NCBI RefSeq assembly: GCF_965279545.1
Contig: NZ_OZ257250.1
Span: forward strand, 4,216,001-4,280,000
DNA from: Methylibium sp965279545
Lineage (GTDB): Bacteria > Pseudomonadota > Gammaproteobacteria > Burkholderiales > Burkholderiaceae_C
Reading direction: 5' to 3'
Length of the DNA stretch: 64,000 nt
The translations under genes were made by a program, and so were the position numbers. Numbering within the stretch: the first letter of the stretch is position 1; each line of letters opens with the position of its first letter. The notes under the pieces are model-generated. The model searched no databases. It was not told the origin of the DNA and worked only from the letters and a program-made list of their open reading frames with translations. This document shows, in pieces, positions 49,335 to 57,231 of the stretch.

Positions 49335-50116
49335 CAGCCGACTGGAACGACATCCCGGCGCAGCACTGGCAAGGCGGTGCGCTGGAGTGCGCGGGCTGCG
49401 CCCACGAGCTGCTGCGCGCCGAGGGCGGCTGCGAGCCGGGCCGCATGTGCATGCAGGATGCCTATGCCCGGCGCATCGACCGCTTCTTCCGCACCCATCC
49501 CGGGCTGGCCAACCAGCACCTGGGCCATGCGTACTTCGAGGTGCGCGCCATCGCCGCGCGCCATGCCGATGTGTTCCAGCTGCCCGCCCTGATGGACGAT
49601 CCCGACGAGACCGTGCGCCTGCAGCTGGCGCTGCGCCTGCCGCAACGCCAGCTCATGCGCATGCGCCAGGACCCGCACCGCGAAGTCCGCATCCGCGTGG
49701 CGCAGGGCCTGGCCGTCGACCAGCTGGCCTCGATGCTGCGCGACGAGGACTACCACGTGCGGGCCACGGTCGCGCGCCGCCTGCCCGAGGCGCTGCTGCC
49801 GCTGCTGATCAAGGATCCCGACCTGATGGTGAAGCGTGAAGTGGCGCGCCGCGTGCCCATGCCGGCGCTGTGGCGCATGGTCGAGGACGCCGAGCCCGAA
49901 GTGCGCCGCATCGTGGCCGAGCGCCTGCCCGCGCCGCTGCTCGACGCCTTCGTCGACGACCCCGATCTGCTGGTGCGCTGGGAAGCGGCGGGCCGCGCCC
50001 TGGGCCCGGTGCTCGACCGGCTGGCCCGCGACCCGGAGGCCGACATCCGCGAACGCGCCCTGGCCCGCCTGGCCGAACTGCAGAGCCACCCCAGCACGGA
50101 GCCCGAACATGGCTGA
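49331..50116 (+). CDS. 4Fe-4S LRV (leucine-rich variant) repeat protein
   Basis: 261 residues. N-terminal Cys cluster ECAGCAHELLRAEGGC then GRMCMQDA is the Fe-S part seen in the Azotobacter LRV protein. It is followed by about seven repeats of roughly 24 residues such as DPDETVRLQLALRLP, DPHREVRIRVAQGLA, DEDYHVRATVARRLP and DPDLMVKREVARRVP. This family sits in nif clusters between nifB and nifZ/nifS; function unclear. Overlaps nifZ by 8 bases. Confidence 0.9.
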   Translation: MTADWNDIPAQHWQGGALECAGCAHELLRAEGGCEPGRMCMQDAYARRIDRFFRTHPGLANQHLGHAYFEVRAIAARHADVFQLPALMDDPDETVRLQLALRLPQRQLMRMRQDPHREVRIRVAQGLAVDQLASMLRDEDYHVRATVARRLPEALLPLLIKDPDLMVKREVARRVPMPALWRMVEDAEPEVRRIVAERLPAPLLDAFVDDPDLLVRWEAAGRALGPVLDRLARDPEADIRERALARLAELQSHPSTEPEHG

Positions 50117-50444
50117 CATCAACCGCGACGACGACGCCATCGAAGTGGCCTCGCCGCCCCGCTTCAACATGGGCGAGCGCGTCATCAGCCGCACCGTGAT
50201 CCGCAACGACGGCACCTACAACGGCAAGGACATCGGCGAGGTGCTGGTGAACAAGGGCGAGATCGGTTTCATCACCTCGATCGGCACCTTCCTGCAGCAG
50301 TTCTACATCTACGCGGTCGAGTTCGTCGACTCCGGCCACCGCGTCGGCATGCGTGCCAAGGAGCTGTGCACCATCGATCACCTGCCCGAGGAAGTGCTGG
50401 CGCAGCTGGGCGACAAGGCCGCCGGGCTGCAGGACCTGCGCTAG
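50109..50444 (+). CDS. nifZ: NifZ, MoFe-protein maturation
   Basis: 111 residues. RFNMGERVISRTVIRNDGTY and GEVLVNKGEIGFITSIGTFLQ are typical NifZ, a chaperone in formation of the second P-cluster. The start overlaps the LRV gene. It is followed by a second, shorter NifZ-domain gene after 33 bases. Confidence 0.93.
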   Translation: MADINRDDDAIEVASPPRFNMGERVISRTVIRNDGTYNGKDIGEVLVNKGEIGFITSIGTFLQQFYIYAVEFVDSGHRVGMRAKELCTIDHLPEEVLAQLGDKAAGLQDLR

Positions 50445-50477
50445 GCCCCGTTCTCACCCCCCTCCCGAGAGCCCACC

Positions 50478-50762
50478 ATGATCGACCAACGCCAGCCCAA
50501 GTACGAATGGGGTCAGCCCGTGGTGGCTGCCGTGGATCTGTACAACGACGGCAGCCACCCCGACGTGCCCGAGGACCAGTTGCTTGTCGTGGCCGGCGGC
50601 CCGGGCGAGATCGTCCAGATCGGCCACCACGCCGAAGCCAACGTGCCCGTCTACATGGTGGACTTCGGCGTCGCCGTGATCGGCTGCATGGAAGAGGAAA
50701 TCGCCGTCGAAGGCACCGACCTCGGCGCGCTGGCGCGGCCGAGCGAAGAGGTCGCTCCATGA
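50478..50762 (+). CDS. Second NifZ-domain protein
   Basis: 94 residues. YEWGQPVVAAVDLYNDGSHP, LLVVAGGPGEIVQIGHH and VYMVDFGVAVIGCMEEEI follow the NifZ domain but the protein is shorter than the upstream NifZ. The two may be a split or duplicated form of the longer NifZ proteins. Overlaps the next gene by 4 bases. Confidence 0.85.
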   Translation: MIDQRQPKYEWGQPVVAAVDLYNDGSHPDVPEDQLLVVAGGPGEIVQIGHHAEANVPVYMVDFGVAVIGCMEEEIAVEGTDLGALARPSEEVAP

Positions 50763-51160
50763 CAGCCCTGAAGGCGCCGAGCAGGCGGCGCCGCTCGCGC
50801 GGCCCGGCCGATGGCGCGACCGAGCCGCCTTCGCCGCAAGCCGGCGGGCGGGTGCTCTCGCTCGATGCCCGCCGCATCCAGAACGCCCTGGAGGCGCGGG
50901 CGCGCTACAAGTACGTGCACCCGCGCGTGCAACGCGAAGGCCTGGGCTGGAAGGTCGTGAGCCCGAACTGCTCGCGCAACATCGACCCGCAGGGCGGCGA
51001 GATCGACATCGCCTGGCTGGTGCCCAACAACGGCGAGGGCTGGCTGCTGTTCTCGCGCGACCACGCGCAGGACTGCTGGCAGATGCGCCGCCGGGAGGCC
51101 TCGCTGCCCGCGGCGCTGGCGCACCTGTGCGCAGATCCCGACCGGGAGTTCTGGCAATGA
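50759..51160 (+). CDS. Hypothetical nif-cluster protein
   Basis: 133 residues, not recognised. An Arg-rich, disordered start (TALKAPSRRRRSRGPADG) leads to a compact domain: RIQNALEARARYKYVHPRVQ, GWKVVSPNCSRNID, GGEIDIAWLVPNNGEGWLL and FSRDHAQDCWQMRR. Overlaps nifZ2 and nifS by 4 bases each, which ties it closely to nifS. Two cysteines are spaced too far apart for a classical motif. Confidence 0.7.
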   Translation: MTALKAPSRRRRSRGPADGATEPPSPQAGGRVLSLDARRIQNALEARARYKYVHPRVQREGLGWKVVSPNCSRNIDPQGGEIDIAWLVPNNGEGWLLFSRDHAQDCWQMRRREASLPAALAHLCADPDREFWQ

Positions 51161-52332
51161 ACGAGCCCGTGTATCTCGACCACAACGCCACGACGCAACC
51201 CGGCCCCGAGGTGCTCGAGGAAATGCTCGACAGCCTGCGCACGGTCTGGGCCAATCCCTCGTCCACCCATGCGCCGGGCCAGGCCGCGCGGCGCGCCCTG
51301 ACCGACGCGCGGGCCCGCGTTGCCACCTTCCTCGGCTGCCAGGGGGCGGAGCTGGTCTTCACCAGCGGCGCCACCGAGGCCAACCACATGGCCGTGCTGG
51401 GCGCGCTGGCGCTGGGCCGCGAGCGCGGGCGCACGCGCCTGGTCCTGAGCGCGGTGGAACACCCGGGCCTGCTGGCGCTGGCCGCACGCCTGAAGGCCGA
51501 GGGCCAGCCGGTGGACCTGATCCCGGTGAACGCGCAGGGCCAGCTCGACCTCGAGGCCGCCCGCGGGCTGATCCGCGACGACGTGGCCCTGGTCAGCGTG
51601 ATGGGCGCCAACAATGAGACCGGGGTGCTGATGCCGGTCGCCGAGCTGGCGGCACTGGCCCATGCGGCCGGCAGCCCGCTGCACGTCGACGCCACCCAGC
51701 TGGTGGGCAAGACGACCGCGCGCTTCGATGCCGGCGGGGCCGATCTGTGGTCGGTCTCGGCGCACAAGCTGCACGGCCCCAAAGGCATCGGCGCGCTGGT
51801 CGTGCGCAAGGGCCTGGTCTGGCCGGCGCTGTTCAGCGGCCGCCAGGAGCGCCAGCGCCGCGGCGGCACCGAGAACATGCCGGGCATCCTCGGTTTCGCC
51901 GCGGCGGCCGAGCGCGCGGGGCTCACCCTGGCCGACGACCTGGCCCGCATGCGCAGCCTGCAGGCCCGGCTCGAAGGCGGCTTGCGCGCGGCCCTGGGAG
52001 ACGTGCATCTCTACGGCGCGCAGGCTGAACGCCTGCCCAACACCAGCTGCCTGCGCTTCGGCACGCTCGATGCCGAGCAGGTGCTGGGCAGGCTCGAACG
52101 CAGTGGCGTGGTCGCCTCCTCGGGGGCCGCCTGCACCGCCAGCGGCACGCAGCCCTCGCACGTGCTGCTGGCGATGGGTGAAACCCCTTTGCAGGCCAAG
52201 GCCAGCGTGCGCCTCTCGCTGGGCCGCGAGACCCGCGCCGACGACATCGACCGCGCCATCACCGCGGCCGTGCAGGCCATCGGCCCGCTGCTCGAACCCG
52301 CGCGGCCGGCGGCCGAGCCGCAGGCCGCGTGA
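51157..52332 (+). CDS. nifS: Nif-specific cysteine desulfurase NifS
   Basis: 391 residues. PLP lysine in SVSAHKLHGPKG and catalytic Cys in ASSGAACTASGTQPSHVLLAMG. The Cys loop is the NifS type, different from IscS at 29330. N-terminal VYLDHNATTQPGPEV. No nifU is adjacent, so its sulfur probably goes to NifB or to IscU. Start ATG overlaps the previous gene (ATGA). Confidence 0.94.
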   Translation: MNEPVYLDHNATTQPGPEVLEEMLDSLRTVWANPSSTHAPGQAARRALTDARARVATFLGCQGAELVFTSGATEANHMAVLGALALGRERGRTRLVLSAVEHPGLLALAARLKAEGQPVDLIPVNAQGQLDLEAARGLIRDDVALVSVMGANNETGVLMPVAELAALAHAAGSPLHVDATQLVGKTTARFDAGGADLWSVSAHKLHGPKGIGALVVRKGLVWPALFSGRQERQRRGGTENMPGILGFAAAAERAGLTLADDLARMRSLQARLEGGLRAALGDVHLYGAQAERLPNTSCLRFGTLDAEQVLGRLERSGVVASSGAACTASGTQPSHVLLAMGETPLQAKASVRLSLGRETRADDIDRAITAAVQAIGPLLEPARPAAEPQAA

Positions 52333-52443
52333 AACGATGACAACCCCCACGTCGCTTCGCTCCTGCCCCCCGAGGGGGCGGTCAGCCGCCTTGAGGCGGC
52401 TCGGCGCCGGCTGACGGTCTATTAATTGACGGAGTACCCGACC
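52333..52443. repeat. GC-rich palindromic spacer before nifT
   Basis: Contains TGCCCCCCGAGGGGGCGG and GCCGCCTTGAGGCGGC, two adjacent hairpins of a kind common between genes in Burkholderiales, followed by A/T-rich TCTATTAATTGACGG. It may attenuate transcription between nifS and nifT. Confidence 0.6.
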
Positions 52444-52662
52444 ATGAAAGTGATGATCCGCAGAAGCTCCGCCGGGGTGCTCTCCGCCTACGTGCCGAAG
52501 AAGGACCTGGAGGAGCCCATCGTCTCGCAGGACAAGCCCGATCTCTGGGGCGGCACCGTGACGCTGGCCAATGGCTGGGTGCTGTCGCTGCCCGAGATGG
52601 CGCTCGGCACCAGCCTGCCGATCACCGTCGAGGCCCGGCGCCTGTCCGGCGACGTCGACTGA
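52444..52662 (+). CDS. nifT: NifT/FixU family protein
   Basis: 72 residues: MKVMIRRSSAGVLSAYVPKK, EEPIVSQDKPDLWGG and LANGWVLSLPEMA are standard NifT. Function is not known; deletion has little effect in other diazotrophs. An earlier in-frame TTG at 52426 is ignored. GGAG lies nine bases upstream. Confidence 0.92.
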   Translation: MKVMIRRSSAGVLSAYVPKKDLEEPIVSQDKPDLWGGTVTLANGWVLSLPEMALGTSLPITVEARRLSGDVD

Positions 52663-52673
52663 GGCGGCCTGCC

Positions 52674-52931
52674 ATGGACGCCCAGGTCGTCACCGAAGCC
52701 CTCGCGCTGGCCGAGGCCGCCGCCACCGTGCGCGACGCGGCCCAGGCCTTGCGCGAGCGCTATGCGCCGCTGCGCGTCGTGGTGGTCGACGCCTTCGACA
52801 TGCGCGGCGAAACCCCCGCCGCCCAGGGCGACACGCGCACGCTGTACTACGGCGCCAGCGACGGCCACTGCTGGAAGGTAACCAGCGACCCGGCGCAGGC
52901 CGCCGGCTTCTTCCTCACCGACAAGAGCTGA
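52674..52931 (+). CDS. Small nif-linked protein (possibly DUF6129)
   Basis: 85 residues: VRDAAQALRERYAPLRVVVV, DAFDMRGETPA, YYGASDGHCWKVTSDP. The pattern resembles the small DUF6129 proteins of nif clusters, from memory. Lies 11 bases after nifT and 4 bases before the DegT-like gene. Function unknown. Confidence 0.7.
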   Translation: MDAQVVTEALALAEAAATVRDAAQALRERYAPLRVVVVDAFDMRGETPAAQGDTRTLYYGASDGHCWKVTSDPAQAAGFFLTDKS

Positions 52932-52935
52932 TGCC

Positions 52936-54138
52936 ATGAGCGCCTTGCCCGCCCTGAACGATGCGCCCGCCGCCGGGCCGGACCTCGACCTGCCGGACGA
53001 GTGGTTCCTGCTGTCCGACCCCGACCTCAGCGAGGTCGAGCTCGAGCTGGTGCAGGCCGCGCTGAGCGAGCCGAGCCTGTCGGCCGGGGCGATGGTCCAG
53101 CACTTCGAGAAGAACTTCGCCCAGTGGCTGGGGCGCAAGCACGCCGTCGCGGTCGCCAGCGGCACGCTGGGCACCTGGCTCGCGCTGCGCGTGCTCGGCA
53201 TCGGCCCGGGCGACGAGGTCATCGCCTCGCCCTACGGCTGGCACCAGGTGGCGCATGCGGTGGGCCTGACCGGCGCACGCGTGGTCTTCGCCGACATCAA
53301 CTACTGGTCGGGCTGCCTGGACCCGGTGCGCGCGGCGGCCCAGATCACGCCGGCCACCAAGGCCATCCTGGTCGGCAACGTGAACGGCCACCCGGCGGCA
53401 TGGAACGGCTTTCGCGCGCTCGCCGAAGAACACGGCCTGAAGCTGATCGAAGACTCCACCGAAGCGATCGCCTCGCGCTACCAGGGCCGCAGGGTCGGCA
53501 GCTTCGGCGACCTCTCGGTGTTCGACTTCTCGCAGCCCTCGGCGCTGTGCTGCGGCGAGGGCGGCATGGTGGTCACGGACGACGACGACCTGGCCCGGGA
53601 GTTGCGCTACCTGCGCTCGCGCTCCATCCGCGACCGCCGTTCGGTCTCGGTCGGTTCGCGCGTGCCCCTGCAGGCCTCGATCAGCGAGCTCACGGCCGCG
53701 CTCGGCGCCGGCCAGTTGGCCCGCATCGACGACATCCTCGCCAAGCGCCGGCGCGTCGAGGGTTACTACCTGGCCCAGATCCAGACCTTCGAGGGCATCA
53801 AGCCGCCCTATGTGGCGCCGGATGTCGACGAGGTGCACTGGATGATCTACACGGTGCACCTGGGCAAGCGCTTCTCGGTCAGCACCTGCGAGCAGATCAT
53901 CGAAGACATGGCGTCCCAGTACATCGAGGCCGTGCTGTTCTGCCAGCCCCTGCACCAGCAGTTTCACTACCTCCAGCAGGGCTACAAGCGCGGCCAGTTT
54001 CCGCTGGTCGAGCGCATTGCCGACCGCGCCGTGGCACTGCCTTTCCACACCCACCTCGAAGCCGACCACGTGAAGTTCATCGTCACGACGATGAAGGACA
54101 GCTCGCTCAACGTCGGCGCCGGTGCCGCGATCTACTGA
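52936..54138 (+). CDS. DegT/DnrJ/EryC1-fold protein lacking the PLP lysine
   Basis: 400 residues of the sugar-aminotransferase fold. VASGTLGTWLALRVLGIGPG, EVIASPYGWHQVAHAVG and LIEDSTEAIASRYQGRRVGS are family features, with the cofactor Asp (D173) kept. The Schiff-base lysine expected five residues before GEGGM is Ser202 (FSQPSALCCGEGG). It thus cannot be a normal aminotransferase; it may bind PLP or PMP non-covalently as a sensor or dehydratase-like enzyme. It pairs with the SIR2-like gene 13 bases downstream. Confidence 0.82.
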   Translation: MSALPALNDAPAAGPDLDLPDEWFLLSDPDLSEVELELVQAALSEPSLSAGAMVQHFEKNFAQWLGRKHAVAVASGTLGTWLALRVLGIGPGDEVIASPYGWHQVAHAVGLTGARVVFADINYWSGCLDPVRAAAQITPATKAILVGNVNGHPAAWNGFRALAEEHGLKLIEDSTEAIASRYQGRRVGSFGDLSVFDFSQPSALCCGEGGMVVTDDDDLARELRYLRSRSIRDRRSVSVGSRVPLQASISELTAALGAGQLARIDDILAKRRRVEGYYLAQIQTFEGIKPPYVAPDVDEVHWMIYTVHLGKRFSVSTCEQIIEDMASQYIEAVLFCQPLHQQFHYLQQGYKRGQFPLVERIADRAVALPFHTHLEADHVKFIVTTMKDSSLNVGAGAAIY

Positions 54139-54151
54139 AGAAGGACAGGCC

Positions 54152-54994
54152 ATGACCTACACCACGCTGCAATCCCTGCCCGACTCGCTCGTCCAGGCCT
54201 TGAACGCCGGCACGCTCGCGCCCTACCTGGGCCCGGACATGCTGAGCCTGTGTCCCGCCGTGCCGGTGCCGGCCGCGCCGCTGGAGCTGGCGGGCTTTCT
54301 CAACGCCAAGACCTCGGTGCCCGGCAAGATCCGCAACCGGCTCACCGCGGTGGCGCAGTTCATCGAAAACTTCAAGCACCGCCGCACGCTGGTGGCGGCG
54401 ATGGACGAGGCCTTCGCGGCCACGCCGCCGCCCTCGGCATTGCATGGCTGGTTGGCCACGCTGCCCGCGCCGCTGATCGTCGACACCTGGTACGACAACA
54501 CGATGCGCGGCGCGCTGGCCGCGCGCAGCGACTGGGCCGAAGTGCAGGGCCTGTCGCAGTCGGAGCACTTCGGCACCTGGACCGGCTGGTACACCGCCGC
54601 AGGCACCCTGAGCCCCGACCCGATCGGGGCGACCACGGTGCTCTACAAGCCCTGGGGCGCGCGCGGGCCGGCCAGCAACTACCTCGTCTCCGACACCGAC
54701 TACGTCGAGGTGCTCACCGAGATCGACATCCAGACACCGATCCCGGCTCTGGTCCAGGAGCGCCGCGCGAGCCTGGGCTTCGTCTTCCTCGGCTGCCGCT
54801 TCAACGACCAGCTGCCGCGTGCCTTCGCGCGCCAGATCATGAAGCGCTCCCGAGGCCCGCACTACGCCGTGCTGCCGGACGAGCCCACGCGCATGGAAGC
54901 GCGCTTCCTCGACGAGCAGGGCATCACCCGCATCGCGCTGCCGCTGGCCGCGGCCGCCGGGCAGCTCATGGCCAGCGCCGAGCTCGCCGCCTGA
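54152..54994 (+). CDS. SIR2-like domain protein
   Basis: 280 residues. LAPYLGPDMLSL takes the place of the GAG-type NAD loop, LPAPLIVDTWYDNTMRGAL resembles the TNYD segment and LGFVFLGCRFNDQLPRAFAR resembles the terminal GYSxxD segment of SIR2_2 proteins. Whether NAD is bound is unclear because the glycine loop is altered. Located between the lysine-less DegT protein and a 2Fe-2S ferredoxin. Defence SIR2 proteins exist, but the context here is metabolic. Confidence 0.65.
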   Translation: MTYTTLQSLPDSLVQALNAGTLAPYLGPDMLSLCPAVPVPAAPLELAGFLNAKTSVPGKIRNRLTAVAQFIENFKHRRTLVAAMDEAFAATPPPSALHGWLATLPAPLIVDTWYDNTMRGALAARSDWAEVQGLSQSEHFGTWTGWYTAAGTLSPDPIGATTVLYKPWGARGPASNYLVSDTDYVEVLTEIDIQTPIPALVQERRASLGFVFLGCRFNDQLPRAFARQIMKRSRGPHYAVLPDEPTRMEARFLDEQGITRIALPLAAAAGQLMASAELAA

Positions 54995-55038
54995 CGCCCC
55001 CTTCGCCTTCTTTACCCCGCAGACCCACGGAGCCTCCC

Positions 55039-55344
55039 ATGACCACGCTCACCATCCTCCCTTCCGGCAAGACCACCGAATTCACGGCAGGCACCAACTT
55101 GCTCAAGGCCATCCTCGATGCCGGCGAAAAGCTCGTCAGCAAGTGCGGCGGCGAGGCCAAGTGCGGCGCCTGCCACCTGTTCGTCACCGAAGGCCGCAAG
55201 GGCATCTCGAAGATGACGCCGGCCGAGAACGCCAAGCTCGACACCATCGTCGGCATCGGCAGCAAGTCGCGCCTGGCCTGTCAGATCACCTTGCTGGGTA
55301 CCGAGCCGGTGACGGTCGAGCTGCTGGGTGCGATGTCCGGCTGA
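55039..55344 (+). CDS. [2Fe-2S] ferredoxin, plant/putidaredoxin-like
   Basis: 101 residues: VSKCGGEAKCGACHLFVTEG gives C-X5-C-X2-C and LACQITLLG gives the fourth Cys. AGTNLLKAILDAGEKL is the usual helix before the cluster loop. It is a second 2Fe-2S ferredoxin, unlike Isc Fdx in its short length. Possible electron carrier for the flavoprotein encoded next. Confidence 0.9.
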   Translation: MTTLTILPSGKTTEFTAGTNLLKAILDAGEKLVSKCGGEAKCGACHLFVTEGRKGISKMTPAENAKLDTIVGIGSKSRLACQITLLGTEPVTVELLGAMSG

Positions 55345-55424
55345 CACGACGACCCCGTGCCGCGGCGCACCTCCCGAGGCGTGCCGCGCCACTGATCGCT
55401 GGGTTCACTCTCGAGGAGCTTCTC

Positions 55425-57122
55425 ATGTTGGACGTGGCCATCATCGGTGGCGGCCTGTGCGGCCTGGCGCTGGCGCACAGCCTGCAGGCGCGCGGGCGCG
55501 ACTGGCGCCTGTTCGAGGCGCGCGAGCGCCTGGGCGGCCGGGCCCTGACCGTGCGGGCGAGCGACGGCACACCGATCGATCTGGGCGCCACCTGGTTCTG
55601 GCCCGGCACCCAGCCGGCGATCACGCGTCTCGTGGCCGACCTCGGCCTGAGCAGCTTCGAGCAGCACGACGATGGCCGCGTGCTGCACCTCTCGGACCCG
55701 AACCGGGTGCCGCAGACGGTCGCGCTGACCGAGCAGCTGGTCCCGGCCGACGACCCTTCGGCCCCCGCGTCGGCCGGTGCGGTGCACGGCGGTGCGCGGC
55801 GCGTGGCCGGCGGCATCGGTGCGGTGATCGAGGCACTGGCCCGGCCGCTGCCGGCCGCGCGCCTGCGCCTGGGGCATGGCCTCGAGGCCGTGGTCGACCA
55901 TGGCGACTTCGTCGAGTTGCGCCTGCGCTTCGGCGAGGCGTCGTACTCCGTGAACGCCCGGCGCGTGGTGCTGGCGCTGCCGCCGCGGGTGGCCGCCGCC
56001 AGCGTGCGGTTCACGCCCGCGCTGGCGCCCGAGCTGCACGCGGCGCTGCAGGCCACGCCGACCTGGATGGCCACCGCCGCCAAGGCCGGCTTCGCCTACG
56101 CCCGCCCGTTCTGGCGCGAAGCCGGCCACACCGGCAATGCCTGGGTCAGCCATGCCCAGGCCATGCTGGCCGAAGTCTTCGACGCCTGCGGGCCGCAAGC
56201 GGGCCCCGCGCGCTACCCCGGTGCGGCGCTGGCCGGATTCGCCGCACTCGGCAGCGCGCAGCGCGAGAGCTTCAGCCGCGGCCGCGAGCTGCTGCTCGAG
56301 AGCCAGGTGGTGATGCTCTTCGGCCCCGACGCGGCCGACCCGGCCCTGAAGCCTGAGCGCTTCTGGCAGGACTGGGCCACCGAGCCGCACACCTGCAGCC
56401 CGGCCGACCTCGCCGAAGAGAGCCTGCAAGCCGGCAGCCACCCGCACTACGGCGAGCCCTTGCTGGCCGAGGCGTATTGGCAGGGGCGCCTGCACTTCGG
56501 CGGCTCCGAGACCGCGCGCCAGGGCGGCGGCTACCTCGAGGGCGCGCTGGCCGCCGCGGGCCGTCTGCGGGGCCAGCTGCTGGCGGCCAGCGCGGCGGGC
56601 CTGCGGCCTCAGGAGGCAGCCAACGAAGCACCGGACCGCCTCCAGCAGGCGGCGGCCGACAACGAACGGCAGCTCGACCGCTTCGGCGCCTGGGTGCGCG
56701 CCGAGCGCGGCCATGCGATGGCACGCTACCGCGAACGGATGCACCAGGCCCTGTCGCGGCAAGACGATGCCCGGCTCACGCAGCGGGCGGTGCTGGGGGC
56801 GCTGGAGTCGCTCTACGCGGCGGCCCTGGAGCAGCTCGAACGACTGCCGCTGGCCAGCGCGCACCTGCCCGGCGAACCGGGCCGCGCGGCCTTGACATCG
56901 CGCGTGCTCGAACCCCTGACGGACTGCGCCGACGAGCTGCTCGCCGAGGTGGTGATCTTCAACAACACCTCCTGTGCGCTGTCCAACTTCCCGTTCGAGC
57001 ACCGTCCGAGCGGCGACTACCTGCGCAGCATCCGGCGCGAGCTCGCAGCCGCCTGGCAGGTCTTCGCCGCGGCGGCCAACGAGCGCCTGCTGGCCAAGGC
57101 CGGCGCGGTCGCCGCCGCGTGA
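55425..57122 (+). CDS. FAD-dependent amine-oxidase-like protein with C-terminal extension
   Basis: 565 residues. FAD motif IIGGGLCGLALAHSLQARG, then LFEARERLGGRALTV and IDLGATWFWPGTQP of the monoamine-oxidase fold; HFGGSETARQGGGYLEGAL is the C-terminal FAD contact. About 170 further residues (from roughly 390 on) form an unrecognised helical domain (ESLYAAALEQLERLPL, CALSNFPFEHRPSGDYL). GAGGAG precedes the ATG. Substrate unknown; nif-linked by context. Confidence 0.8.
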   Translation: MLDVAIIGGGLCGLALAHSLQARGRDWRLFEARERLGGRALTVRASDGTPIDLGATWFWPGTQPAITRLVADLGLSSFEQHDDGRVLHLSDPNRVPQTVALTEQLVPADDPSAPASAGAVHGGARRVAGGIGAVIEALARPLPAARLRLGHGLEAVVDHGDFVELRLRFGEASYSVNARRVVLALPPRVAAASVRFTPALAPELHAALQATPTWMATAAKAGFAYARPFWREAGHTGNAWVSHAQAMLAEVFDACGPQAGPARYPGAALAGFAALGSAQRESFSRGRELLLESQVVMLFGPDAADPALKPERFWQDWATEPHTCSPADLAEESLQAGSHPHYGEPLLAEAYWQGRLHFGGSETARQGGGYLEGALAAAGRLRGQLLAASAAGLRPQEAANEAPDRLQQAAADNERQLDRFGAWVRAERGHAMARYRERMHQALSRQDDARLTQRAVLGALESLYAAALEQLERLPLASAHLPGEPGRAALTSRVLEPLTDCADELLAEVVIFNNTSCALSNFPFEHRPSGDYLRSIRRELAAAWQVFAAAANERLLAKAGAVAAA

Positions 57123-57231
57123 GGCAGGTCGTGGCCGAGCCCGCCAGGACGACCCGCATCGCGAGGCCCCGCAGGGGCCTCTTCGTGGCCTTCGGGGATC
57201 GTCCGCTGCACGCCTCGGGCGAGGGGCGGGC
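57123..57231. repeat. GC-rich palindromic spacer before the CCG oxidoreductase
   Basis: Contains GAGGCCCCGCAGGGGCCTC, a good hairpin, followed by TTCGTGGCCTTCGGGG. The GGGGCC-CTTCGTGGCC core is shared with the recN-rapZ spacer (4426-4522). No gene seen. Confidence 0.45.

Noticed and set aside
54152..54994. SIR2-like gene as part of an anti-phage defence system
   Set aside because: There is no TIR, Argonaute, DSR-like or other effector nearby, and the neighbours are nif and Fe-S genes; a metabolic role fits better.
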